NCBI GenBank assembly: GCA_029262515.1
Contig: JAJCZH010000009.1
Span: 1 to 34,961, forward strand
From: Deltaproteobacteria bacterium
Lineage (GTDB): Bacteria; Desulfobacterota; GWC2-55-46; JADFVP01
DNA length: 34,961 bases
Direction of reading: 5' to 3'
A program made the translations under genes and the position numbers. Each line of letters opens with the position of its first letter. Positions within the stretch are counted from its first letter, which is position 1. Positions 16,135 through 24,462 of this stretch are shown one piece after another. The notes beneath the pieces were generated by a model. It did not search any database and was not told the DNA's origin. It was given only the letters and a program-made list of their open reading frames with translations.

Positions 16135-18327
16135 CTAGCTGCCGAGTTTGAACCTCATAACACCATCCATAAGCCTGTTATTCAGTTTTGTCATCACTTC
16201 GACCGCCTTCATCGTCTCAAGAGCCTTCTCTATATTCTCATTCGATACGTCGTGCACGGAAGCAGCAGACCCGAGCAGGGCAACGATAATACGACTCTGC
16301 TCATTCACCACGGAACTGATCTGCGTCAGCAGCCCCTCCACCTCTTCCATTGCTGCAGTGACCTCCTTACCGGCCTTCAACTGCAACTTTGCCGAACTGC
16401 TGGCCTTATATACGGTCTCACTCATCCTCTCGGTCGAGCGGTTAATCAATTCGCTACCGCGCGCATGCTCCTGCGAGGCGACAACAATCCTTCTCGTCAC
16501 TTCGGCGATCTTCTCCGTTGCCTCTATTACCATGTGGCTACCCTTGGCCTGATCCGCTGAAGCCCTCGATATCTCTCGGACAATCGTTGTAGATCGTTGC
16601 GCACTCTTAACGATCTTCTTGAGCCCCTCTCCTGCTTCGTTAGAGAGTTTAACTCCCTCTTCCACACTCTGAACCCCGCGTTCCATGGCAGCGGCAGCCC
16701 TGTCACTCTCATGGTCAACAGCATGAATTATCTCTGTAACCTCCTTGGCGGAGGTCGTAGTCCGCTCTGCAAGATCCTTTATCTCATTGGCAACAACACT
16801 AAAACTCTTGCCCTCACCACCGGATTGAGCGGCTATTATAGCGGCATTGATGGCAAGCAGGTTGGTCTCTTCGGCAACATCCCTTATAACATCGAGAATC
16901 TTGCCTATCTCCTTAATCCTGCCGTGAAGGTTGCTCGTTATACGGCTCGACTCCGTCGTAGCCTCCTTAATCCTCAACATACCTTCTATAGTAGAGTCAA
17001 CGGCAGTCATGCCGCTGCTTGCGTCTTTTATCACCTCATCGGCAAACCTGTCACCTTCCGACGCATTCGCCTCCACCTCTTTTATTCTGGCATTTATATC
17101 CTCCATAGAGGAGCTGACCTGCACGATCGCCGAGGAGAGATTCTCGACGTTTTCACTCACCTCTTTTATGGATAACGTCATCTCTTTTGTGGAACGCGAA
17201 GTCTCATCAACACTGATAGAGAGGCTATCGGTATTGTCTATCACGTCTATGGTTGAAGCGCCAAATTCGAGCAACGCCGAGTTGCCCTTATCAATAGCCT
17301 CCGTAAATGAGTTAGCAAAAGAGCTGATCTCTTCCATCGAGGTATTGGCATCCTCCATGCTGGTAACCATACCCTCTAGCTGAGAGGCCTGGTGCCGTGA
17401 AGCATCTAACACCTTCTTCGTATTATTGTCGACTGTTCCGGAGGCACTCTGCATAGAGTCCGAGGCGCTTCTGATCTCTCCTATAATCGTCTGGAGGTTA
17501 CTCACAACCTCATTTGTCCGCACTGCAAGGTCGCCTATCTCATCGTCGGAGTTTACATCAGCGGCAGCCGTAAGGTCCCCGAGCGCGAGGCGCCGAGTCA
17601 CTTCTACGACTTTTGTTACTGGTGTAATTATTATGCGGCGAATAAAAGCGAGCCCGACGAAAGCCATGCTTACCACTATGACGAAACCGTAACCGATTGC
17701 GCGCCAAATATCGCCCATGGCGGAACTCATCTCCGACTCTATCGGTATAACGACCTCTAAAGCTCCAATGGCGTCGCCTATGCTGTAACTCTTGCCGGTT
17801 TTAGCGCTGAAACTGTTATGACAGCTGACACAAGTCTCAGAAGTAGCAATATCAGGCACCATGTACCTGACGGACTCTTTACCGTTAAACTTCTCAAAGA
17901 CGTAATGGCGCGTATCGGTTCCGGCAGCGAAGATTCTTAACGCTTCACGCTGAAATGAATCAACCGGTGTGCTCGATGGGTTAACAGGCGCGAGACTCTT
18001 CAACTGGATTGTAAAACCGGCGCCTTCCGTACCGAGCGACTCAGTCACCTCGCGCAGATATGTAGAAGGCAGAGGAATGGCATTATCAATATCGTGGTAG
18101 TTATCTTTAACAACCATACCGGCATCGAGCGCCCGCTTTACCACCGTGGACGTATAGAGACGCCGGTCTGCGGTTATCTGTCGCGCAAGAATATTCACTG
18201 TGGTCAGCGCCATCCTGCGGGTCTGCTCTATACGTTCGTAATAGATGTAGACGGAGTAGACACCGAAGATGAAGGCCCATACAATGGCTGCGAAGATCAG
18301 TATCTTAGCCCTGATGCCGAATCTCAT
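16135..18327 (-). CDS. Methyl-accepting chemotaxis protein with a heme-c DUF3365 (Tll0287-like) sensor domain
   Basis: The product is 730 residues: TM1 (about 8-29), a periplasmic sensor (about 35-205), TM2 (about 207-230), HAMP (about 230-285) and a cytoplasmic signalling domain (about 290-720). The sensor carries CVSCH at 166-170, a c-type heme attachment motif, in the DUF3365/Tll0287-like context (ATSETC then HNSFSAKTGKSY; GDAIGALEVVIP). Such sensors are thought to detect redox state or gases; the ligand is not known. The signalling hairpin is recognisable (ETNLLAINAAIIAAQSG, VVANEIKDLAERT). The gene stands alone, with no che genes nearby. A perfect 8-bp inverted repeat lies 41-74 nt upstream of the start. 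Confidence 0.94.
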   Translation of the reverse strand: MRFGIRAKILIFAAIVWAFIFGVYSVYIYYERIEQTRRMALTTVNILARQITADRRLYTSTVVKRALDAGMVVKDNYHDIDNAIPLPSTYLREVTESLGTEGAGFTIQLKSLAPVNPSSTPVDSFQREALRIFAAGTDTRHYVFEKFNGKESVRYMVPDIATSETCVSCHNSFSAKTGKSYSIGDAIGALEVVIPIESEMSSAMGDIWRAIGYGFVIVVSMAFVGLAFIRRIIITPVTKVVEVTRRLALGDLTAAADVNSDDEIGDLAVRTNEVVSNLQTIIGEIRSASDSMQSASGTVDNNTKKVLDASRHQASQLEGMVTSMEDANTSMEEISSFANSFTEAIDKGNSALLEFGASTIDVIDNTDSLSISVDETSRSTKEMTLSIKEVSENVENLSSAIVQVSSSMEDINARIKEVEANASEGDRFADEVIKDASSGMTAVDSTIEGMLRIKEATTESSRITSNLHGRIKEIGKILDVIRDVAEETNLLAINAAIIAAQSGGEGKSFSVVANEIKDLAERTTTSAKEVTEIIHAVDHESDRAAAAMERGVQSVEEGVKLSNEAGEGLKKIVKSAQRSTTIVREISRASADQAKGSHMVIEATEKIAEVTRRIVVASQEHARGSELINRSTERMSETVYKASSSAKLQLKAGKEVTAAMEEVEGLLTQISSVVNEQSRIIVALLGSAASVHDVSNENIEKALETMKAVEVMTKLNNRLMDGVMRFKLGS

Positions 18328-18367
18328 CCAATAAGTACCTTAATTAATATGGAAAACCGTATTCCCG

Positions 18368-18401
18368 GCGTACTGTGTTAATAACCTGCCAGGCAGTACG
18401 C
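18368..18401. repeat. 8-bp perfect inverted repeat upstream of the chemoreceptor gene
   Basis: GCGTACTG (18368-18375) and CAGTACGC (18394-18401) are separated by 18 bp. The spacing fits either an operator bound by a dimer or a leader hairpin. Confidence 0.45.
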
Positions 18402-18630
18402 AAGAAGAACCGAGAGCGTATTACCGATACCTGTTTATAACGGCATAATAGAGCAGAACTGAAGCCGTAATAAAGGGAGTAAAAACCGACAAGTCCATTA
18501 TATTACAGGGCTAACCATTTACAAGGTTTTTATTCCAAATGGCGTCGAGCCCTGCATGCGTAAAGTAGTCTCGCCCCTCTTGCCCCTCTTTATCAATTTG
18601 AGCAAAGAGCGGCTTATAATAACATGGGAC

Positions 18631-18668
18631 AAAAAAAAACGGGCTGACCGAAAAACCGGTCAGCCCGT
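18631..18668 (-). terminator. Strong terminator of the porin gene
   Basis: A perfect 12-bp stem (18639-18650 with 18657-18668) and a 6-nt loop are followed by nine T residues on the minus strand. It begins only 24 nt after the porin stop codon. Confidence 0.94.
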
Positions 18669-18691
18669 CTATTGCTAACTTATATTGCAGC

Positions 18692-20026
18692 TTAGAACTT
18701 TGCGAGAAGCTGGAGATATGCAAAGTCCTGATCTTCGGCATTAGCGGAACCTACCGAAGTGTCGATCACATCGTCAGTGAAGTAGCGGGCCCATCCAGCC
18801 TGCAGACCTACTGCCTTGTTGATCTTGTAGTTGGCTACGAGATCTAACTCGCTACCTACTTTGTCCTGAGTACCGGTTGCGTTAGCAGCTATGAGGCTTG
18901 CGCTGGTGTTCCAGTTGCCAGCGCCGTATACGGCATCAGTCTTCTCGTCAAGACCGAACAGCCAGTATGCAGCCTTAACCGTGAGCTGATCGTTAACGTT
19001 AGCCTGTGCCTTGAAGCCATGAGCGTTCATGTTTCTCCAGCCCTGCCTGTCGGCGATACCGAAGTGGCCGTGGTTGGTCGGGAAGAGGTTACTGAAGGTC
19101 TCAAGCTTGTTGTCAGTGCTGTTACCGTCACCGGAAGCAGAGGCGTACTCGTAGCCGAACTTGATCATGTTGGAGTTGTTCGGAAGAGCGTAACCGAGCT
19201 TGATGGCGTATGCGAGAGCATCGATGTCAAGAGTGGTGGCACCCTTCACTTCACCGGTCTGAAGCGCTACTTCACCAGTGTAGGTTACGCCTATGCCAGG
19301 TACGTTACCATTGAGCCTACCACCGTAGGTCCACATCGTCTGAACATCGTTGATACCGGTAACCGAGGTCTGGCCGTTGGTTACCATCTGAGTGGAACTG
19401 GAGTCTCTGAGAAGCATTGCGTAGAGATCGAGAGTGTTGTTAGGGATGGTCTTTACGGTTACCTGACCAACGTAGAAATCCTGGTCCCTGTCACCGTTGC
19501 CAACCTCATTGATCTTGGAAGAGATGAGCAGTATGTCGGCTGAGTCTCCAGCAGCGTAGTCGAGGCGAAGGGCGTCGAAGCTACGTCCATTCTGGTTCCA
19601 TCCGAATGCGCCCACGAGTCTCTGGTCGCCGAGGTTGATCTCCTGACGGCCAGCAGTAAGAGCTACGCCGGTGCCGAGAAGGTTCTTGAGGTTCAAGGAA
19701 GCCTCATGTACGTCGAGGTGGTAGGAACCGCTCTCGGTAAGAGCAGGTCCGCCGGCTCCAGCCTGAGCAGAACCCCAGTCCCTGGTGTCCTGTATTGTTA
19801 CCTTTACGGTAGTGTCGTCGGTTGCAGCAGCGTTGGCGGTAAGCCTTGTTCTCTGGTGCCATACAGGGTCGTTGTTGTCGCCCTTGGTGAAGGTGGCGTG
19901 AGCCCTGGACTCGCCCCTCAGCTTGTAGCTACCGCTGAAAGTTACATCAGAAGCAGTTGCCGCTACCGGAAGCACCATCGCAGCAGTAATAGCAGCCGCA
20001 AAAACTGACAAAAGTAATCTCTTCAT
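18692..20026 (-). CDS. Outer-membrane beta-barrel porin, alginate-export-like family
   Basis: The product is 444 residues: a signal peptide of about 25 residues (ending PVAATA), then a barrel beginning DVTFSGSYKLRGESR and ending in aromatic-terminated YLQLLAKF, as outer-membrane barrels do. The conserved block GRQEINLGDQRLVG followed by GRSFDALRLDY matches the alginate export (AlgE-like) porin family, which also contains general anion or substrate channels. Alginate transport is not implied, since no alginate genes are here. A TAAGGAGG site precedes the ATG. A strong terminator, a long leader and several upstream regulatory signals suggest a highly expressed, regulated major porin. Confidence 0.88.
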   Translation of the reverse strand: MKRLLLSVFAAAITAAMVLPVAATASDVTFSGSYKLRGESRAHATFTKGDNNDPVWHQRTRLTANAAATDDTTVKVTIQDTRDWGSAQAGAGGPALTESGSYHLDVHEASLNLKNLLGTGVALTAGRQEINLGDQRLVGAFGWNQNGRSFDALRLDYAAGDSADILLISSKINEVGNGDRDQDFYVGQVTVKTIPNNTLDLYAMLLRDSSSTQMVTNGQTSVTGINDVQTMWTYGGRLNGNVPGIGVTYTGEVALQTGEVKGATTLDIDALAYAIKLGYALPNNSNMIKFGYEYASASGDGNSTDNKLETFSNLFPTNHGHFGIADRQGWRNMNAHGFKAQANVNDQLTVKAAYWLFGLDEKTDAVYGAGNWNTSASLIAANATGTQDKVGSELDLVANYKINKAVGLQAGWARYFTDDVIDTSVGSANAEDQDFAYLQLLAKF

Positions 20027-20170
20027 ACTTACATCCTCCTTAGTGTTGTGATAATGGTAAAAAAATTAGCGTGTCTTAAGTCTTTCTACTGCTTATATAC
20101 TGCAAAGAGCCTGATGATGCCTACGTCTTATAAAACCTGTCTCGTCCCGGTGTCCGGGGTAGCATTGTAG

Positions 20171-20176
20171 AGGATA
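20171..20176 (-). promoter_or_regulatory. Possible activator-dependent -10 of the porin gene
   Basis: TATCCT on the minus strand would set a start near 20164. The CRP-type palindrome would then be centred exactly at -41.5, the class II activator position. No good -35 is present, as expected for such promoters. I looked for this element, so the call is inference. Confidence 0.4.
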
Positions 20177-20196
20177 CCCCTGTAGCGGCGTTCTAT

Positions 20197-20214
20197 CTGT
20201 GACGTTCGTCACAG
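20197..20214. promoter_or_regulatory. CRP/FNR-family operator, near-consensus palindrome
   Basis: The 18-bp perfect palindrome CTGTGACGTTCGTCACAG contains TGTGA-N6-TCACA, the consensus for CRP-type regulators. It lies about 170 bp upstream of the porin ATG. The regulator gene is not in the window. Confidence 0.75.
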
Positions 20215-20306
20215 TTCAAGTCAACCGTCTTTTACGTCTTGCTGCTCTTCTCTACAACTTGTGCTTGTCTACTGATGATAGACCCGTAGATTCATGTGTT
20301 CGGGAG

Positions 20307-20334
20307 ATTCTAACATCATGTCAGAGCATTGCAA
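20307..20334 (-). promoter_or_regulatory. Candidate distal porin promoter
   Basis: TTGCAA (20329-20334) is followed after 16 bp by TAGAAT (20307-20312) on the minus strand. A start near 20300 would give a leader of about 275 nt. The CRP-type site would lie about 90 bp downstream of this start. Confidence 0.45.
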
Positions 20335-20473
20335 GTATTATTTTTAATTTCGGGTAAAGTTTTTTTACAGCCATTTCTGCCTTCACGCCCATGCGAGCCC
20401 CCTACTCGTAAAACGTGACGGGAAGCTGCCGGAGCGATCAAACTCTCCGTGTCCCCTCAAGAAAGTTGCCTTA

Positions 20474-20502
20474 CTTATACACAACGGAGTGGTGGCTGTC
20501 AA
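20474..20502 (-). promoter_or_regulatory. Orphan consensus promoter upstream of the porin region
   Basis: TTGACA (20497-20502) is followed after 17 bp by TATAAG (20474-20479) on the minus strand, one of the best promoter matches in the window. The predicted start is near 20467, with no ORF directly behind it. It could drive a small RNA or a 440-nt porin leader. Confidence 0.6.
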
Positions 20503-20729
20503 GCGTTATTCCCGTTTTTTATTTTTTTTTTTACAGCACCCCCGGCATCCCATAACGAGGGCTAATCTCAACCCGGTGCTCACCATCAACCTCAGTCGAA
20601 TTTCCAGCTCTTTTTCCGGCCATTCCATATCAACCAAGAGCCAGCAGTACGGAATCGCCGACATGACAGCAATCAAAAGTTTATCGGTACATCATTGAAA
20701 AACTTTAGGGCAAAGAAGAAAAAAATTAC

Positions 20730-21698
20730 TCAAACGATACCGGCCCTCAAAAGATCGTGCAGGTGAACGACACCTACAACCTTTCTGCTACCATCCTCTT
20801 CAACAAAGAGCGCGGTTATAGAATACTCTTCCATCAACCGTATGGCCGACTCCGCGAGCGCCGTACCCTTTATGCTTTTTGGCCTCAACGTCATCACCTC
20901 TTCCACGCGCTGCGCCAGCACGTCTCCGCCGCGCTCTATCGCGCGGCGCAGGTCTCCGTCGGTAACAACACCCGTAAACCTCTCTCCCTTGAAGACACCT
21001 ACTAGGCCCAGCCGCTTCTCGGTCATCGGTATTATCGCGTCCCTCATCAGCGTACCTGCCTTAACCCTTGGCAACTCTTCGCCCGTATGCATAAGTTCCT
21101 CTACCTTTAAGAGCCTGCGTCCAAGGCTGCCTGCCGGATGGAGGCTCGCAAAATCCTCGGCGCCAAAACCTCTGCGCTCAAGTAACGCTACGGCGAGAGC
21201 GTCTCCCATAGCGAGCGTCGCAGTGGTGGAGGCAGTGGGTGAGAGGCCGAGAGGACACGCCTCCTCTTCTACGCTCACGTCTAGCGTAACATCCGAATAA
21301 CGCGCAAGCGTGGACTTTGCACCACCGGTCATAGCAACCATGCCGAGGCCCATCCTCTTTACGATCTGTATTATCGCGAGCAGCTCTTCGGTCTCTCCTG
21401 AGTTGGAGACGGCAAGAAGAACGTCACCGGCGCCGAGCACACCGAGGTCTCCGTGCACGCCCTCTGCCGGATGGAGGAAAAAAGCGGGCGTACCGGTTGA
21501 AGCGAGAGTTGAAGCGATCTTCTGGCAGATGATACCGCTCTTGCCCATGCCGGTAACAACCACCTTGCCCTCTGCCCCGAACATCATCTCTACTGCGCGG
21601 GAGAAGTCGCCGTCGATCCTCTTCGCCAGGTCCCTCACCGCGCGGGCCTCGATGGAGAAGACACGTTTTGCAGCAGTTATCTCTGGTGCTCTCTTCAT
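20730..21698 (-). CDS. kdsD: Arabinose-5-phosphate isomerase
   Basis: The product is 322 residues: an N-terminal SIS domain (about 10-175; KVVVTGMGKSG, AISNSGE-like AVSNSGETEELL, TGGAKSTLARYSD) and two C-terminal CBS domains (about 200-322). It converts ribulose-5-phosphate to arabinose-5-phosphate, the first step of Kdo synthesis. SPTASTTATLAMGDALAV and the end VHLHDLLRAGIV match KdsD/KpsF closely. I chose the ATG at 21698, which fits the family N-terminus; an in-frame ATG at 21794, 6 nt after the kdsA stop, would add 32 residues encoded partly by a 15-bp tandem repeat. It is last in kdsB–pyrG–kdsA–kdsD. Confidence 0.95.
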   Translation of the reverse strand: MKRAPEITAAKRVFSIEARAVRDLAKRIDGDFSRAVEMMFGAEGKVVVTGMGKSGIICQKIASTLASTGTPAFFLHPAEGVHGDLGVLGAGDVLLAVSNSGETEELLAIIQIVKRMGLGMVAMTGGAKSTLARYSDVTLDVSVEEEACPLGLSPTASTTATLAMGDALAVALLERRGFGAEDFASLHPAGSLGRRLLKVEELMHTGEELPRVKAGTLMRDAIIPMTEKRLGLVGVFKGERFTGVVTDGDLRRAIERGGDVLAQRVEEVMTLRPKSIKGTALAESAIRLMEEYSITALFVEEDGSRKVVGVVHLHDLLRAGIV

Positions 21699-21748
21699 TA
21701 CTCTATTTCCCGGCTCTATATTAACGTTGATTAAAAAGCTTTGTTGCA

Positions 21749-21803
21749 CAAGAGACTCTTTCTCATGAAACTCTTTCACATGAAACTCTTTCACATGAAA
21801 CTA
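21749..21803. repeat. 15-bp tandem repeat at the kdsA–kdsD junction
   Basis: Two identical 15-bp units (21764-21778 and 21779-21793, CATGAAACTCTTTCA) are flanked by a partial unit (21794-21803) and a diverged one (21749-21763). The repeat ends at the kdsA stop codon and puts ATG codons in the kdsD frame at two of the units. Confidence 0.85.
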
Positions 21804-22634
21804 AAGCGGATCTCTCTTCGGCGTTGCAGCCTCTATGGCAATCAGCTCTTCTAGTATAAGACGTACGTCGGAGAGCGCAACAGAGTTAGGCCCGTCGCAA
21901 AGAGCTCGCTCGGGGTCCGGGTGAACCTCCATAAAAAAGCCGTCCACACCAACCGCCGCCGCACCGCGGGCAAGGTAGCGGGCCATTTCCCTGTCGCCAC
22001 CGGAAGTAGCGCCAGCGCCCGAAGGCCTCTGTACGCTATGGGTGGCGTCAAAGATTACCGGCGTGCCTGTGCGCCTCATCAACGGAATTGACCTGAAGTC
22101 CACCACAAGGTTATTGTAACCGAAGCTCACGCCCCGCTCGGTCAGCAGCACTCCGGTATTACCCGTTGAACGAACCTTCTCTACAGAATGGGCCACATCC
22201 GCAGGAGCCATGAATTGCCCCTTCTTTATATTTACGACGCAACCAGATTTTCCGGCTGCAACCAGAAGATCGGTCTGGCGGGAGAGAAATGCCGGGATCT
22301 GGATCACGTCCGCAACGCCCGCAACCTCTTCAACATCGGCGGCACAGTGGACATCAGTCAACACGGGGACCCCAAACTCCGACTTCGCGCGCTCCAGTAT
22401 CCTGAGCCCCTCCTTAATACCGGGCCCCCTGAACGACTCTATAGATGTTCTGTTGGCTTTATCGTACGAGGCCTTGAAGAGAAACGAACTCGGCAGGCAG
22501 GAGGTTATCACTTTCAGCTCTTCGAGGATCTTAAGCGTGCTGCTCTCATCCTCTATTACACAAGGTCCAAGAATAAAGAGGAGCGGAGAGGTTGCACCGA
22601 CCGTAACGGTATCTGCTATATTTACGTCGGCCAT
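21801..22634 (-). CDS. kdsA: 3-deoxy-8-phosphooctulonate synthase
   Basis: The product is 277 residues, the standard length. It condenses phosphoenolpyruvate with arabinose-5-phosphate to Kdo-8-phosphate in the cytoplasm. Signatures are LGPCVIED, FKASYDKANRTS, VLTDVHCAADV, QIPAFLSRQTDL, NIKKGQFM, FDATHSVQRP and EVHPDPERALCDGPN. The ATG at 22632-22634 has an AGGAG site and follows the pyrG stop by 10 nt; the longer frame through the pyrG tail is not real. The Cys in the LGPCVIED motif hints at metal-dependent KdsA, but I did not verify the full ligand set. Confidence 0.97.
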   Translation of the reverse strand: MADVNIADTVTVGATSPLLFILGPCVIEDESSTLKILEELKVITSCLPSSFLFKASYDKANRTSIESFRGPGIKEGLRILERAKSEFGVPVLTDVHCAADVEEVAGVADVIQIPAFLSRQTDLLVAAGKSGCVVNIKKGQFMAPADVAHSVEKVRSTGNTGVLLTERGVSFGYNNLVVDFRSIPLMRRTGTPVIFDATHSVQRPSGAGATSGGDREMARYLARGAAAVGVDGFFMEVHPDPERALCDGPNSVALSDVRLILEELIAIEAATPKRDPL

Positions 22635-22644
22635 TTCAGGACTC

Positions 22645-24363
22645 CTACTTGGTGCGGCTCTTTGTGTTCTTCTTACTCTTTGGCAGAGGCGTACTCTTCT
22701 TCTTTGCAGCCTTCTTGGCAGTGGTCCTGGGCCCGCTTGCCGGCCCCTTCTTGCCAGAGAGAACTGCACGGACAAAACCCTTGAAAAGCGGGTGCGGCTT
22801 CATCGGACGGCTCTTGAACTCGGGATGGAACTGACAGGCAACAAACCACTTATGCGGTTTGTACTCCATTATCTCGACCAGGTTGCCGTCAGGGGAGAGA
22901 CCGGAGAACTCGACACCCACCTTGCCAAGCGCGTCGCGGTACGAGTTGTTGACCTCATAACGGTGCCTGTGCCGCTCGGAGATATCTATCGACTTGTAAA
23001 CAGAATACGCCTTGGTGCCCTGCTTAAGTTTGCACGGGTAGGCGCCGAGGCGCATGGTGCCGCCCTTATCCTCTACCGACTTCTGGTCGTCCATTATATC
23101 GACCACAGGGTGCGTGCTTTCGGGGGCGAACTCTGCGGAGTTGGCGTCAGAGAAGGAGCAGAGATCTCTTGCTATTTCGATTATAGCTACCTGCATTCCG
23201 AGACAGATGCCGAAAAACGGTATATTCTTCTCACGCACATACTTTATCGAGGCGATCTTGCCCTCTACGCCGCGCATGCCGAAACCGCCAGGAATGAGCA
23301 GGCCGTCTACGTTCTTCAGGAAATGGTGCGCCCCTCTCTTCTCAACCTCTTCGGAATCTATATACTCCAAAAGGACGCGGCAATTATTTGCGATACCGGC
23401 ATGTATAAGGGCCTCGTGAAGGCTCTTGTATGAGTCGTGCAGATCTACGTACTTACCGACTATGCCTATTGTCACCTCGGCCTTGAGCCGCTCGATCTTA
23501 TTTACCAGCTTCTCCCATGCATCTAGCTTCGGAGCGCGCGTCCAGATATTCAAGAGTTTTATAATCTTATCGTCCAGGGACTCGCGCCTGAAGACAAGCG
23601 GTAGCATGTAGATCGACTTAACGTCCTCAGCGGAGATGACCGCATCTTTATCGACGTTGCAAAAGAGCGCGAGTTTGTTCTTTATGTCGGTTCCTACAGG
23701 CCTGTCGGAACGGCATATCAGTATGTCGGGCTGGATACCTATCTCGCGGAGCTTCTGTACGCTGTGTTGGCTAGGTTTTGTCTTTATCTCTCCTGCCGTC
23801 GCAATGTACGGCAGAAGCGTAAGGTGAACGAAAACAACGTTCTCCCTACCGAGATCGAACCGCAACTGCCGTATCGCTTCGAGAAATGGGAGGCTCTCTA
23901 TATCCCCTACCGTACCGCCGATCTCTATTATAGCTATATCGACACCATCGGCTATTGCGAGAACCTTGCCCTTTATCTCGTCCGTAACATGAGGTACTAC
24001 CTGAACCGTACCGCCAAGGTAGTCACCGCGCCTCTCCTTCTTTATAATAGAGTCGTAGATCTGGCCGGTAGTAAAATTATTGCCCTTTGTAAGGCGCGCG
24101 GTAGTAAAGCGCTCGTAGTGGCCGAGGTCGAGGTCCGTCTCGGCGCCGTCGTCGGTCACAAAGACCTCTCCGTGCTGAAAAGGGCTCATCGTGCCTGGGT
24201 CTACGTTTATATACGGGTCGAGCTTCTGAATGGTTATCGTCAACCCGCGCGCCTCCAGGAGCGCACCGAGCGACGCGCTTGCAAGCCCCTTGCCGAGCGC
24301 CGAGACGACTCCGCCCGTTACAAATATAAACTTGGCCGTACTCTCTACGTTACTCTTTTTCAT
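22645..24363 (-). CDS. pyrG: CTP synthase with a lysine-rich C-terminal tail
   Basis: The product is 572 residues, about 30 longer than usual. The synthetase domain starts [16 protein letters not shown], and the class I glutaminase domain has C387 in FFGICLGMQ and the His-Glu pair in CQFHPEF. It makes CTP from UTP and glutamine; CTP is needed by KdsB to form CMP-Kdo, which explains the linkage. The last 36 or so residues after [13 protein letters not shown] form a basic, low-complexity tail rich in Lys, Ala, Pro and Ser (for example [11 protein letters not shown]). The frame is continuous to the stop, so the tail is genuine coding sequence as read. It lies 99 nt after kdsB. Confidence 0.97.
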   Translation of the reverse strand: MKKSNVESTAKFIFVTGGVVSALGKGLASASLGALLEARGLTITIQKLDPYINVDPGTMSPFQHGEVFVTDDGAETDLDLGHYERFTTARLTKGNNFTTGQIYDSIIKKERRGDYLGGTVQVVPHVTDEIKGKVLAIADGVDIAIIEIGGTVGDIESLPFLEAIRQLRFDLGRENVVFVHLTLLPYIATAGEIKTKPSQHSVQKLREIGIQPDILICRSDRPVGTDIKNKLALFCNVDKDAVISAEDVKSIYMLPLVFRRESLDDKIIKLLNIWTRAPKLDAWEKLVNKIERLKAEVTIGIVGKYVDLHDSYKSLHEALIHAGIANNCRVLLEYIDSEEVEKRGAHHFLKNVDGLLIPGGFGMRGVEGKIASIKYVREKNIPFFGICLGMQVAIIEIARDLCSFSDANSAEFAPESTHPVVDIMDDQKSVEDKGGTMRLGAYPCKLKQGTKAYSVYKSIDISERHRHRYEVNNSYRDALGKVGVEFSGLSPDGNLVEIMEYKPHKWFVACQFHPEFKSRPMKPHPLFKGFVRAVLSGKKGPASGPRTTAKKAAKKKSTPLPKSKKNTKSRTK

Positions 24364-24462
24364 AATAACCTGTTGGTCCTTCTAGTCTCCGGCTGATGTC
24401 CGTCATCTTTATAATAATGAGTGAATGTGCCGCGTAACCCTTTACCCGAACCGGCTAAAGAG

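Larger units (their letters stand above)
18328..18691. other. Intergenic region between chemoreceptor and porin genes
   Basis: The region holds the inverted repeat at 18368-18401 and the porin terminator at 18631-18668. A 76-codon minus ORF (18511-18741) overlaps the terminator and the porin 3' end and is not credible. Confidence 0.6.
20027..20729. other. Long regulatory region between the porin and kdsD genes
   Basis: About 700 bp without a credible gene. It holds a CRP-type palindrome (20197-20214), two or three candidate minus-strand promoters, a small CCCGG/CCGGG stem near 20148-20160 and a T-rich run (20513-20532). A 69-codon plus ORF (20489-20698) begins in the T-rich run and is not supported. 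No terminator was found after kdsD. Confidence 0.6.

Noticed and set aside
20340-20470. Riboswitch or known small RNA (6S, SRP RNA, c-di-GMP, cobalamin, glycine)
   Set aside because: Compared from memory with consensus cores; none matched well enough to name.
20489-20698. 69-codon plus ORF in the porin–kdsD gap
   Set aside because: Begins inside a T-rich run, low complexity, no ribosome binding site.
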